From contig NW_026705238.1 of the NCBI RefSeq assembly GCF_029867415.1, positions 638,501 to 702,500 on the forward strand: a stretch of DNA of 64,000 bases, given 5' to 3'. The position numbers and the translations under genes were made by a program. This stretch comes from Vicia villosa. Taxonomy: Eukaryota > Streptophyta > Magnoliopsida > Fabales > Fabaceae. Below are positions 10,346 to 20,210 of the stretch, piece after piece; positions within the stretch are counted from its first letter, which is position 1; each line of letters opens with the position of its first letter. The notes below the pieces were generated by a model. It worked only from the letters and a program-made list of their open reading frames with translations. It did no database searches and was not told the origin of the DNA.

Positions 10346-11018
10346 TGTTGGTGATTTTAGTATCATTAATGCATTTTGGTAGTAATGTGATTTACTATAG
10401 GCCAATGCAATTATGCGTTAAGTTTGAAACGAGTTAGGGTAGTGTGGAGTGCACGCTCGTCAAGCCAAACGTGTAATTGAATATGAGTAATGGAAACGGG
10501 GTTCCAAGGGGCGTAGCCCCTGGCGGGGTGCGGGGCAGCGCCCCGTCGGGGTCCAAGGGGCGGCGCCCCTGGCGGGGTGCGGGGCAGCGCCCTGCCGGGG
10601 TCCAAGGGGCAGCGCCCCTGGCTGAGGTCCCGCTGCCAGGTCAGCGGGCGGGGCAGTGCCCCGAGCAAAAATTTCGTTTGATTAGTTGCACCCTTTCCCA
10701 ACGGACATAACAATTCGGTTTGAATAGTTGCACCCGTTCCAACAGACATAACTGTTTCCGAAAAGGTGTGTCCTTTCGTCTCTATTATTGGTCTCCTATA
10801 TAAGGAGTCTTTTGGTCTCAATTTGGTTTACGAAATTACACACTTCCTCTCTACATTCTGATCTGTTCTCCATTGTCAGAAACAGATCGTTCTTCAAGAA
10901 TTATCCCCGCAAAGATTTCGTGAACCCAGACAAAGAATAGGGTCGAAATACTTTGTTCGGAAAGTGAACAAACACGATTCTTGAAGATATCCAGGATTAT
11001 CATACCAAATCTCTAACA
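10346..11018. repeat. Solo LTR (673 bp) inside the LINE, TSD GCTAG
   Basis: The sequence begins TGTTGGTGATT and ends CTCTAACA. It is flanked by a perfect 5-bp duplication GCTAG at 10341-10345 and 11019-11023. LINE coding sequence resumes on both sides. No internal retroelement region is present, so this is a solo LTR left by recombination between two LTRs. The terminal TGTTGG...CTAACA suggests a copia origin. Confidence 0.92.
10497..10660. repeat. GC-rich palindromic tandem repeat within the solo LTR
   Basis: About two and a half copies of a roughly 52-bp unit containing GGGGCGGCGCCCC-like palindromes and GGGGTGCGGGGCAGCGCCCC blocks. It is far richer in GC than its AT-rich surroundings and should fold into strong hairpins. 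The open frames over it on both strands are composition artefacts. Confidence 0.8.
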
Positions 11019-11443
11019 GCTAGTTTGTTAATGATTTTATCCGCTATTGGTTGCAGGAAAATCTTTTTCGGTTTGCCTTTGAAAATCGGAACACCAAGAT
11101 AAATGAGAGGAGATAAACCTATCATGAACCTTGATTGAGCCGTGAGAATATTAAGCCGAGAAGATGACATTGCACCGCCATAAATAAAAGGACTTTTTAC
11201 AATTAACAGTTTGCCCCCGAAACAGTCTCGTAATCTTTGAAAGCTGAAATAAGATGCTTAATGTTTGATATTTTCTCTTTGCAAAAGATGAGAATATCAT
11301 CTGCTTATAAGAGATGGGAGGGAACCGTGATGTTTAAAGGCCCGTGCATGCGATCCAGCTTTTGCTCAGCCACTAACAAAAGAAGTTTTCTACCAAGGAC
11401 CTCTTCTGCCAAGCAAAACAGAAGCGGAGATAGCTAAAATAAT

Positions 11444-11846
11444 ATTTAAAATTAACTATGTAAAATAGTGTCTCATTTCAAATGTAAAATATCTTAAAAT
11501 ATTTATAATTAATGGCTTTGACAAATTTATTTCATAAACTTTAAAGAGACATTTACTTTTTAAACTTAAAAAAAGTATTATAAAAAATAAAAAAGTAAAA
11601 GGTTTCTTTCTAACTCCTTTTTTACTTCCTCACTTCCTTTCATGTTAAGCTAAAGAAGACCGGGACTCATTGGTTTGACTTGAATCATTCAACAAGTAAG
11701 TTCCTCACAAATATTTGTTATCTTTTTCTCCTTTCTTGTTTCTCTTTTTTCAGACCTATTTGCTTTTTCTGTGAAGTCTTAAACCACCTCACTAAGTTGA
11801 GTTCTTCAACCAGGTACTTCTATATTATTGACTTACTTTACTAAGC
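11444..11846 (+). other. AT-rich upstream region of the DUF247 gene
   Basis: No ORF is supported. A possible 5'-UTR intron is suggested by a donor-like AACAAGTAAGT near 11691 and a TTCAACCAG acceptor near 11813. The promoter itself cannot be pinned down. Confidence 0.35.
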
Positions 11847-12482
11847 TTGTTAGTTTTTTTGTACAATTTCAAAAGAATAATGAAGTTACACTTGCAACAA
11901 AATGGTTTCATTCAAACAGAAAATGAAAATAGAGATTTGATTATTCACATGGAAACCATGTTACAAACTGTTGAACTTCCCTTAGTTTCACGTTGTTGTA
12001 TATACAAAGTACCTCAAAAAATCCGAAAACTCAACCAAGAAGCATACACTCCAACCATTCTTTCCATTGGCCCATTTCACTATGGAGACAAAAGGTTAGA
12101 ATCAATGGAAGATCTCAAATTGAGGTACCTCAAGAGTTTCCTAGAAAGAACTCAAAAGGGGTTAGGAGAATGCATTCAATACATCAAAAAATCAGAAGAA
12201 ATCATTAGGTCTTGTTACTCAGAAGCCATTGAACAAACCAGTGATGATTTTGTTAAGGTTATTTTAACCGACGCTTGTTTTATAATCGAGTATTTTCTTC
12301 GGTCGCTAGAGTGGCCACAAGAAGATCCTTTGTTATCCAAACCATGGTTGAGGTGTGATGTGAAGCTTGACCTCATATTACTTGAAAATCAGCTTCCTTG
12401 GTTTGTTCTTGAAGATTTGTTTAACTTGACAGAACCAAGTTGCATCGACGGTGAGGTTTCTTCGTTTTTCGATATTGCTTTT

Positions 12483-12919
12483 TGTTGTGAAAAACGATAC
12501 CAATAACAAAGTATAATAGGGAATTAGAGAGGAGAATAAGAACACAAGGATTGGTTATAACTGCTATTCTTTTACTTTCTCTTAAAACAAGATTACAAGT
12601 TTACAAGAATAACAAATAACCTCTCTCACCCTAAATTAGGATTTGCAGCTTAGCAATGATGAAAGACTAGTATGCTATTTATAATAAAACCTAACATACT
12701 AACTAATGGGCTTTTTCAGCAAGGCCCGTTACACAAGTCAACTTAATAAACAAGCTAACTTAACAAATTAGGGTTTAAACACTAAAACCTAATTTAACAT
12801 GCTAACAACCCTAGCATCTTCGACACAAGCATGTGAACAACCTTCGACATCATGCTTAACCCTGTCGAACCAAGAAGCTACCCTTCGGCCATACTAGAGT
12901 TCGATCCAAAATCTCACAA
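12483..12919 (-). repeat. 3' LTR of the copia element in DUF247
   Basis: 437 bp, TGTTGTGA...CTCACA. It is next to the polypurine tract on its inner side, so in element orientation (minus) it is the 3' LTR. Confidence 0.95.
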
Positions 12920-12931
12920 ATCTCCACCTTG
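12920..12931 (-). promoter_or_regulatory. Polypurine tract
   Basis: The minus strand reads AAGGTGGAGATT immediately before the 3' LTR, the position where plus-strand DNA synthesis is primed. Confidence 0.7.
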
Positions 12932-12961
12932 GATCTAACTCTACAACATCAAGGGAACAAA

Positions 12962-15900
12962 CTAGCTTTCTTCATGCAGCTTTATCAGCTGCATACAGTG
13001 GAAAAACTTGCAACTCGGCAATGTCTTGGTGATCATATCAGCAGCATTGTCTTCAGTCGAAACCTTCAGCACTTGGACTTCTCCACGCTCGATTACTCCT
13101 CTGACGAAATGCAGCCTCACATCAATGTGCTTAGTTCGCTCATGATAGGCTGAATTCTTCGACAGGTGTATTGCACTTTGACTATCACATTTAACAGTGA
13201 TACCTCGACCTTGAAGTTTCAGCTCCTTCGCAAAACCTTCAAGCCACAATGCTTCTTTCACAGCTTCAGTTAATGCAATGTACTCCGCTTCAGTGGTTGA
13301 TAGAGCAACAACCTTCTGAAGTGTTGCTTTCCAACTAATTGCTGTGCCAAACATAGTGAAAACATATCCAGAAATAGATTTCCTGGAATCCATACAACCT
13401 GCATAATCAGAGTCGACATATCCTTCGATTACTGCTTTACCATCTTCACCCAAGGCTCCACCATAAATTAGGACTCTATTCAGAGACCCATTTATGTACC
13501 TTAAAATCCACTTCAATGCTTGCCAGTGAGCCTTTCCAGGATTCTCCATGTACCTGCTTACAAGACATACTGCGTAAGCTATGTCGGGTCTAGTACAGAC
13601 CATAGCATACATCAAAGAACCAACTATATTAGCATATGGGATGCTATTCATATAGGCTATTTCGACATCAGTACTGGGACACTGATCAACACTCAGCTTG
13701 AATTGAGGGTTTGTTGGAGTCACAACTGGCTTCGAATTCGACATACCAAACTTTTCAAGAATCTTCCGTAGATATGCCTCTTGAGATAGACATAACTTCG
13801 ACTTCTTTCTATCTCTTCGAATGTCAATTCCAAGAATCCTGGAAGCAGCTCCCAGATCCTTCATATCGAACTCCTTATTGAGTTCAGCCTTCACCCTCAT
13901 CACATCTTCAACATTGTTGCTTGCTATGAGAATATCATCCACATAAAGTAACAAAATAACAAATGAATTACCAGGTCGAAATCTGAAGTAAACGCAATGG
14001 TCGAACTGACTTCTAATGAAACTTATGCGTGCCATGAACTTGTCGAATCTCCTATTCCACTGTCGAGGAGATTGTTTCAGCCCATACAAAGATCTCTTTA
14101 ACTTGCACACATAATCTTCCTTCCCCTTTTCGACATACCCTTCAGGTTGCCTCATCAGGATCGTTTCATCTAGATCACCATACAAGAACGCAGTCTTCAC
14201 ATCCATCTGTTCCAGTTCAAGATCGAACTGTGCCACCATGGCAAGCAACATTCGAATGGACCTATGCTTCACAACAGGAGAAAACACATCATTGAAGTCG
14301 ACACCTTCTTTCTGAGTGAAACCCCTTGCAACTAACCTTGCCTTGTATCTTTTCGACGTCACTCCTTCAATTCCTTCCTTAACTTTGAAAATCCATTTAC
14401 AGCTGACTAACCTTGCCCCAACAGGTTTCTTGATCAGTTCCCAAGTATGATTATCATGAAGAGATTTCATCTCATCATCCATGGCCTTCAGCCATTCAGT
14501 CTTATTTCGACTCCTCATAACTTCCTTATAGTCTCTAGGTTCTTCGTCTAGAACCTCACTTGCAGAGATTAAGGCATAAGCTATAAGATCTGCATATCCA
14601 AGTCTTTGAGGTGGCTTGATGACTCTTCTCGACCTATCTCTCGACAATAGGTAGTCATCGTCAGTTTCCTCAACTTCAGCATCTTCTGCTTCTTCTTCGA
14701 CTTCATCTGGGATATGCAATTCAGCATCAACATGCTCCACCTCAACAGGAATCTCTACCTGTTCCAGCTCTTCGTCAGATGTTTCTGTACTTCGACCAAC
14801 ATCATCAGTTTTCTTAAAAGCCATTTCAGCTTCATTGAAAACTACATCTCGACTGGTGATACACCTCCTATGACCTGGCTCTAGGCACCATAGCCTATAA
14901 GCTTTGATTCCTTCAGGGTATCCCATGAACATGCATTTCAGAGCTCTAGGTTCGACCTTGTCTTGCCTAATGTGAGCATAGGCTACGCAGCCAAATACTC
15001 TCAGTTTGTCGAGATCTGGTGGATGTCCCGACCAAACTTCTTCAGGTGTCTTCATATCTAACGCTGTCGAAGGACATCTGTTTATCAGATATGTTGCTGT
15101 CGAAACAGCCTCAGCCCAGAACACCTTCTTTAACCCCGCACTAGTCAACATGCATCTGACTCTCTCCAAAATAGTTCGATTAAACCTTTCAGCCAAACCA
15201 TTTTGCTGTGGAGTACCTGCAGTAGTTCTATGCCTTGCAATACCAGAGGCAGCACAAAAACTGTCGAATGCCTCATTGCAAAATTCAAGACCATTGTCGG
15301 TTCTCAACCTCTTGACCTTTCTGCCAGTCTGATTTTCAACCAGAGTCTTCCAACTTTTGAAATTCTCAAAAGTTTCATCCTTAGTCTTCTGGATGAATAC
15401 CCATAATTTTCTGGAATAATCATCTACTATGGATAGAAAATACCTTGCTCCTAAATGTGATGGACACCTTGCAGGCCCCCAAAGATCAGCATGGATGTAA
15501 TCAAGGGATCCATGTGTTCTTTGTATGCCTTTGTTGAACTTCACTCTGCAAGATTTTCCAAGTACACAGGGTTCACAAAACTTCAGCTTTTCGACTTTGT
15601 CTCCACCAAGCAGATTTTGTTTCCCTAATTCGACCAGACCCCTTTCACTGACATGGCCCAATCTCATGTGCCAGATTTCTGTCTTCGACAAAGGTTTCGT
15701 GGATACAACATTTGTCGAACCACTTACAACTTCAGCCTCAAGGGTATACAAGCCTTGTTTCTTCACGCCTCTCAAGACTTCCTTCGAACCCTTCATGACT
15801 CTTAGGATACTTTTCTCTCCTTGGAAAACATATCCTTTCTTGTCGAATTCACCAAGAGAAAGCAGATTTCTCTTCAAATCAGGAACATACCTGACTTCAG

Positions 15901-16924
15901 TCAACAACCTTATTGACTCATCATGGAGCTTGAATCTCACAGATCCAACACCTGCAATCTTGCAAGCCTTGTTGTTTCCCAGCAATACTGATCCACCATC
16001 TTGATCACATAATTCCTCGAACAAGTCTTTGTTTGGAGTCATGTGCCAAGTGCAACCTGAATCCATAATCCACTCCTTCTTAGAGTCACTGCTTGAAACC
16101 ACAAGAACATCAGATGATTCGAAATCATCTTGAACAATGGCAGCGTTGCCATTATCCTTACCTCCATGATATTTCAAGCGTTCAGGGCACACCTTTCTTG
16201 TGTGACCCTCCTTCTTACAATGGTAGCATCGAATGCCAGATGCTTCGCCACTGTAAGTCTTCGACTGGCTTTTGCCTTTCTTCTTGTCGAACTTACCATC
16301 CTTTCGTAAGAGTTTTCCTTTAACGGCCAAACCTTCGCCAACAGTCGAAGGTTTATGCTCCTTTCGTTCATTCAAGTCCTTAGAGTACAAGGCTGATTGA
16401 ACTTCTTCAAACGTCAGGGACTCCCTTCCATACAAGAGAGTTTCTTTGAAGTGAGCATGTGATCGAGGCAAAGAACACAATAGTAACAGCGCTTGATCTT
16501 CATCATCGATTTTCACATCAATATTTTCAAGATCAAGAATCAGCTTGTTGAACATATCCAACTGCTCAGCCAATACTTTGTCTTCAATCATCTTGAATGA
16601 ATACAAAGCTTGCTTCAGGTAGAGTCGATTTACCAGCGATTTGGTCATGTACAAACTTTCAAGTTTCACCCATAACCCTGATGCCGTCGTCTCCTTTGAT
16701 ACCTGCCTGAGAACCTTATCACCAAGGCTCAACAAAATTGCGCTGTGTGCCTTCTCAATCATAGTCGTCTTCTCCGCTGCCGTTAATGCAGCATTCATGG
16801 CTGCCTCTCCCTTCAACGCTTCCAAACAACCCTGCTGAACCAGTAGGGCTTTCATCTTCAAGCGCCACAGACCGAAATCATTCACTCCGGTGAATTTTTC
16901 AATCTCATACTTTGTTGACGGCAT
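12962..16924 (-). CDS. Intact copia gag-pol polyprotein
   Basis: One frame of 1320 residues from the ATG at 16924 holds every copia domain in order. UBN2-type gag covers about 10-190. The CCHC knuckle CYHCKKEGHTRKVC is at about 233-246. The protease active site DSG is at 288-290. Integrase has an N-terminal zinc-binding region at about 419-453 and a DDE triad at Asp480, Asp543 and Glu579 (spacing 63 and 35). Reverse transcriptase carries YVDD at 994-997, and C-terminal RNase H contains STTEAEYIAL. There is no frameshift or stop. The frame extends upstream only through GTG codons, so the ATG was taken as the start. Protein-level intactness plus near-identical LTRs suggests a currently or recently active source. 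Confidence 0.95.
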   Translation of the reverse strand: MPSTKYEIEKFTGVNDFGLWRLKMKALLVQQGCLEALKGEAAMNAALTAAEKTTMIEKAHSAILLSLGDKVLRQVSKETTASGLWVKLESLYMTKSLVNRLYLKQALYSFKMIEDKVLAEQLDMFNKLILDLENIDVKIDDEDQALLLLCSLPRSHAHFKETLLYGRESLTFEEVQSALYSKDLNERKEHKPSTVGEGLAVKGKLLRKDGKFDKKKGKSQSKTYSGEASGIRCYHCKKEGHTRKVCPERLKYHGGKDNGNAAIVQDDFESSDVLVVSSSDSKKEWIMDSGCTWHMTPNKDLFEELCDQDGGSVLLGNNKACKIAGVGSVRFKLHDESIRLLTEVRYVPDLKRNLLSLGEFDKKGYVFQGEKSILRVMKGSKEVLRGVKKQGLYTLEAEVVSGSTNVVSTKPLSKTEIWHMRLGHVSERGLVELGKQNLLGGDKVEKLKFCEPCVLGKSCRVKFNKGIQRTHGSLDYIHADLWGPARCPSHLGARYFLSIVDDYSRKLWVFIQKTKDETFENFKSWKTLVENQTGRKVKRLRTDNGLEFCNEAFDSFCAASGIARHRTTAGTPQQNGLAERFNRTILERVRCMLTSAGLKKVFWAEAVSTATYLINRCPSTALDMKTPEEVWSGHPPDLDKLRVFGCVAYAHIRQDKVEPRALKCMFMGYPEGIKAYRLWCLEPGHRRCITSRDVVFNEAEMAFKKTDDVGRSTETSDEELEQVEIPVEVEHVDAELHIPDEVEEEAEDAEVEETDDDYLLSRDRSRRVIKPPQRLGYADLIAYALISASEVLDEEPRDYKEVMRSRNKTEWLKAMDDEMKSLHDNHTWELIKKPVGARLVSCKWIFKVKEGIEGVTSKRYKARLVARGFTQKEGVDFNDVFSPVVKHRSIRMLLAMVAQFDLELEQMDVKTAFLYGDLDETILMRQPEGYVEKGKEDYVCKLKRSLYGLKQSPRQWNRRFDKFMARISFIRSQFDHCVYFRFRPGNSFVILLLYVDDILIASNNVEDVMRVKAELNKEFDMKDLGAASRILGIDIRRDRKKSKLCLSQEAYLRKILEKFGMSNSKPVVTPTNPQFKLSVDQCPSTDVEIAYMNSIPYANIVGSLMYAMVCTRPDIAYAVCLVSRYMENPGKAHWQALKWILRYINGSLNRVLIYGGALGEDGKAVIEGYVDSDYAGCMDSRKSISGYVFTMFGTAISWKATLQKVVALSTTEAEYIALTEAVKEALWLEGFAKELKLQGRGITVKCDSQSAIHLSKNSAYHERTKHIDVRLHFVRGVIERGEVQVLKVSTEDNAADMITKTLPSCKFFHCMQLIKLHEES

Positions 16925-16949
16925 CTTCTCCACGCTCACCGCACCAATT

Positions 16950-17385
16950 TGTTGTGAAAAACGATACCAATAACAAAGTATAATAGGGAATTAGAGAGGA
17001 GAATAAGAACACAAGGATTGGTTATAACTGCTATTCTTTTACTTTCTCTTAAAACAAGATTACAAGTTTACAAGAATAACAAATAACCTCTCTCACCCTA
17101 AATTAGGATTTGCAGCTTAGCAATGATGAAAGACTAGTATGCTATTTATAATAAAACCTAACATACTAACTAATGGGCTTTTTCAGCAAGGCCCGTTACA
17201 CAAGTCAACTTAATAAACAAGCTAACTTAACAAATTAGGGTTTAAACACTAAAACCTAATTTAACATGCTAACAACCCTAGCATCTTCGACACAAGCATG
17301 TGAACAACCTTCGACATCATGCTTAACCCTGTCGAACCAAGAAGCTACCCTTCGGCCATACTAGAGTTCGATCCAAAATCTCACA
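16950..17385 (-). repeat. 5' LTR of the copia element in DUF247
   Basis: 436 bp, matching the left LTR except for one missing T. TATTTATAATAAAACC near 17140 may correspond to a minus-strand TATA box. It abuts the host DUF247 frame at the duplicated CTTTT. Confidence 0.95.
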
Positions 17386-18143
17386 CTTTTCACTATTTTA
17401 GGGTTCATTTCCTGCAGAGTGTATTGCCTAATGAAACAAGTAACAGCAAGTTCACTATTCAATACTTTCTTGAACACTATCAACAATATATAATGCAACC
17501 TGATCAAGTTAGTATGCAATTGCATAACCTCACCGATCTGTTACGAGTATTTTACTTGCCACCCGACATGTTACCGAAGAGGGAAAAACAAACGGTGAAG
17601 CATCTATATAGCGCGAGCCAGTTAATAGAAGCAGGCGTAAAACTCCATGTGGGTCAAGATTACCAAAGTGTACTGGAGTTAAAATTCTCAAAGGGTGCGC
17701 TTACGATACCGAGATTCGAAGTCTGTCATTGGACTGAGACTCTTTTAAGGAACGTGGTTGCGTTCGAGCAATGCCATTATCCGTTTCAGACTTACGTAAC
17801 GGATTACACAATCCTCTTGGATTTCCTGATTGATACGAGTCAGGATGTTGATAAACTTGTTGACAAGGGAATAATGATTAACACGTTGGGTGATAGCAAT
17901 GCGGTTGCTAAAATGATTAACAATCTTTGTCTTAATGTTGTTCAGGAAAATATCAACGGCGGTTATGTTTCCTTATGCAGAAGATTGAATTGCTTTTATG
18001 AGGACCCTTCTCATAAATATAAAGCAATCTTTATACATGACTACTTCAGCACTCCTTGGAAGATAACATCTTTTGTTGCTGCAATTGTTCTACTTTTGCT
18101 TACTCTAGTCCAAGCCACATGTTCTGTCATTTCATTGTTTTAG

Positions 18144-18701
18144 GCTTAATTCTTGTACTCTTCATTCTTCAATACTATTGTTTTCTTCAGCTTTTCGATT
18201 TTATGAAACTGTATTCTTATATGCTTAGGGCACTACGTCGCTTCTTGATCATTAGCCCAATTGTTTTAGATTTTGAGATGTCTCAAACTAGATTTTGTTT
18301 ATATAGTGTATTAAGAAGCATTTTTTTGGTGTGATTCCACTGATATCTAAAATAAGCAAACTTTGAGCAATGATGGCTTTCTGATGCTGCATCAGTTCAT
18401 GCACAAGCTTGACCTTTGAAGAAATTGGATACCTAAATTCTAAGAGAAATATATAAAAAAAAAAAAAAGAACATACCTTGGCATGTAATCAAATGACACT
18501 TGGTAATGCTAAAATTGCTTAGAGGTACTTACAGAATATAGGGAAGGTGGTTGATGATATTGAAATTGTTGACAAATGACACAGAGGCAACTAAAACTAG
18601 TGCAGCTTGCAGGGTGTATTGGAAGATATGGTTATGGAACCTGACTTAACCAAGGCCTTGGAAGTGAAATAGGGACTCCAGATGTAAAATAAAATGAAAA
18701 T
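18144..18701. other. Region between DUF247 and tRNA-Ala
   Basis: No gene is supported. It is AT-rich, with a run of A at about 18457-18468. The first 200 bases are probably the DUF247 3' untranslated region. Confidence 0.4.
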
Positions 18702-18774
18702 TGGAGATGTGGGGTATCGATCCCCGTACCTCTCGCATGCTAAGCGAGCGCTCTACCATCTGAGCTACATCCCC
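18702..18774 (-). tRNA. tRNA-Ala (AGC)
   Basis: The minus strand gives a 73-nt cloverleaf. It has a GGGGATG/CATCTCC acceptor stem, a D-arm with box A (TAGCTCAGATGG), an anticodon loop TTAGCAT with anticodon AGC, and a T-arm with GGGGATCGATACCCC. One outer T-stem pair is C-A rather than C-G, so function is likely but not certain. It lies about 560 bases downstream of the DUF247 stop. Confidence 0.85.
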
Positions 18775-19280
18775 ATATATGTTGGTGTTATTGTAAATAG
18801 TACAATCAAATGCTTTTTTAGGCTCCCTATTTTTTTATCCTAATTTTAAAAATTAATTATTTAGTCTTTCTAATTTAATATTTTAAAGATTTTAATCTTC
18901 CGCTGCCATTTGAGTGTCATTTTTTATAATGTGGTAAAATGATTGATGGTATGATTTAAGAGAGATTAGTTAATGTATTAGTATATTTGAAAAAGGCAAT
19001 GGATATAGGATCTCGCCCATAACACCTTCTTGGTCGCCTGTTTCTTAGTTCGAGAATCTGTTTACTAGATGTGTCGCTCATTTATTGAATACATCGTCTT
19101 CCTCTGGAAGAAGTCGCCCAAGGTGGGAAAGTGAGGAAATGGTATGTCCTTATTCAGTAACAGTAAGGAAGGAGTCATTTGACCACGTTCTCCGAAATAA
19201 TAGTGGATTAACCGTCCACTCATTGTTACACACTGTTGCTTTCACCATCTTTTCACGAGGATGTTTAAGAAAAGCTCAAA

Positions 19281-19362
19281 TATTCCTGTCAACACCATCG
19301 TCGGAGGTTTCGCCAGTGGAGAAGAATGCAGTTCCTCTCGGAGAAAGTACGCCTCCAGGTTT
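19281..19362 (+). pseudogene. Possible Ty3-gypsy gag/protease-junction fragment
   Basis: One frame reads VNTIVGGFASG followed by SSSRRKYAS. This resembles the conserved 'INTI-GGF-GG...S-RRKY-R' block near the gag-protease junction of Ogre/Tat-type gypsy elements. Stops flank it and no other domain can be followed, so this is a weak remnant call. Confidence 0.35.
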
Positions 19363-20157
19363 TTACACAAACATCGTACCTGCTAACATTGTCAATCGAT
19401 GAGGATGGACGTTTTCATTCAAAATGACAATGTGGGAAACATATTCTTAATATTTGGTTAGTATGGTAACAAGTACCGACAGAGTTAGATGCTACCTTGG
19501 TTAGATATTTTTGCGCTATTTGTTCAAGCTTGATTCGTTCCAAAACATTTGATGAGATTGTGACTTGCATGATTGACTTCCATGAAGAAGTAATTATTGT
19601 ATTTATGATCTTGTTTGTATTTAATTGATATTTTTAATTATTCACAACTTATTGTTGGTATTTGACATTTAACATGTTGATGGGAAAAATACTTTCAACT
19701 ATCACTTGCATATTCTCATATTTTTTCCTTCCTATATCAAAGTTGTTTCTTCTACCCTTCCATATATTCTTAGCACCTTTTCTACCTCTTTATCAGAACC
19801 CTACTAGAAAGAGTTTATCCCCTTTTGAATAATTTTCTCAAAAAAGTTGTTATAATCAACTGTTTATTTAAGTACATACACATAGTACCCACTTAATATT
19901 AGAAAATGAATATCTTCATTCATGATGCTTTAGGAAATTAAATTACAAGCCATGGTTTGATTGGAGGAGAAAAAAAAAAGAAGCATATTTGTTATGGAGC
20001 CCACTTGGAAGATTGGCATGGACTATTCACCATTCATTCCAATTTCCATAGAAATTACCAATATTAATCAAACAAGTGCAACCAAACTTCTGTGAAAGTG
20101 CTGTAAACTCAAGTCTTGGTCAACTCAGTAATTTCCATTTCCTTCCTCCACTGGCCT

Positions 20158-20168
20158 TCATATATACA
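20158..20168 (+). promoter_or_regulatory. Probable TATA box of EDS1
   Basis: CATATATACATG lies about 45-50 bases before the chosen ATG. That spacing implies a short 5' leader. Confidence 0.4.
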
Positions 20169-20210
20169 TGATTATGTTAATAAGAAGAAACCAGTGAATC
20201 AGATCAAAAC

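Larger units (their letters stand above)
8487..11432 (-). mobile_element. 5'-truncated L1-type LINE with 11-bp target duplication
   Basis: The direct repeat GCTAAAATAAT at 8476-8486 and 11433-11443 flanks the element exactly. The left (3') end carries a short poly(A) (seven T on the plus strand at 8488-8494). Minus-strand translation gives L1 reverse transcriptase palm and thumb fragments, then zf-RVT and RNase H. The copy starts in the palm, so it is truncated at the 5' end. It is about 2.27 kb without the solo LTR nested at 10346-11018. Stops and frameshifts make it inactive. Confidence 0.9.
9602..11432 (-). pseudogene. LINE reverse transcriptase remnant, split by a solo LTR
   Basis: Minus-strand translation shows an RT palm piece around 11250-11430 with ADDILIFCKEK, the catalytic ADD block. 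Further on (10345-9911) come the thumb/connection motifs WKGSLLSYAGRVELVK and LPFEEGGLGIRS, and a piece at 9820-9602 leads toward zf-RVT. Several stops interrupt the palm. The coding region is physically separated by the solo LTR at 10346-11018. Confidence 0.85.
12483..17385 (-). mobile_element. Young, structurally complete Ty1-copia element in DUF247, TSD CTTTT
   Basis: The element is 4903 bp. LTRs lie at 12483-12919 and 16950-17385, one uninterrupted gag-pol ORF lies between them, and CTTTT is duplicated at 12478-12482 and 17386-17390. Read by eye base against base, the two LTRs are identical except for one extra T in the left copy (TTT against TT after AGAG). This implies very recent insertion. 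The 3' polypurine tract is present. The 5' leader is only 25 bases and lacks a canonical tRNA-Met primer site. Confidence 0.95.
11880..18143 (+). pseudogene. DUF247 (UPF0481) gene interrupted by a copia element
   Basis: Two halves of one DUF247 frame lie at 11880-12482 and 17391-18143. Without the insertion and one copy of its CTTTT duplication, the frame would be continuous and 451 residues long. The first half has the family hallmarks CCIYKVPQKIRKLNQEAYTP, LSIGPFHYGD and LLENQLPWFVLEDLF. The second half has AFEQCHYP and ends in a hydrophobic segment (about residues 425-447) that anchors the protein in a membrane. The biochemical role of DUF247 is unknown. No other lesion is obvious, so the retrotransposon is the inactivating event. 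The ATG at 11880 was chosen over 11847 from family similarity. Confidence 0.9.
18775..20210. other. AT-rich intergenic region upstream of EDS1
   Basis: No intact gene is visible. A short gypsy-like coding remnant (19281-19362) is the only recognisable coding signal. The region from about 19900 on should contain the EDS1 promoter. Confidence 0.45.

Noticed and set aside
10411..10821. Open frames over the GC-rich repeat of the solo LTR (both strands)
   Set aside because: They follow from GC-rich tandem repeats with few stop codons and show no domain.
16925..16939. Gag-pol start at 16939
   Set aside because: The codon there is GTG. The first ATG in frame is at 16924.
17319..17385. ATG at 17319 as the start of a separate DUF247-like gene
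   Set aside because: That ATG lies in the copia LTR. The host frame only begins at 17386 and continues the gene from 11880.
19085..19402. 105-residue ORF as a small plant gene
   Set aside because: No recognisable features, no splice context, and a different frame of the same stretch matches a gypsy-like motif.
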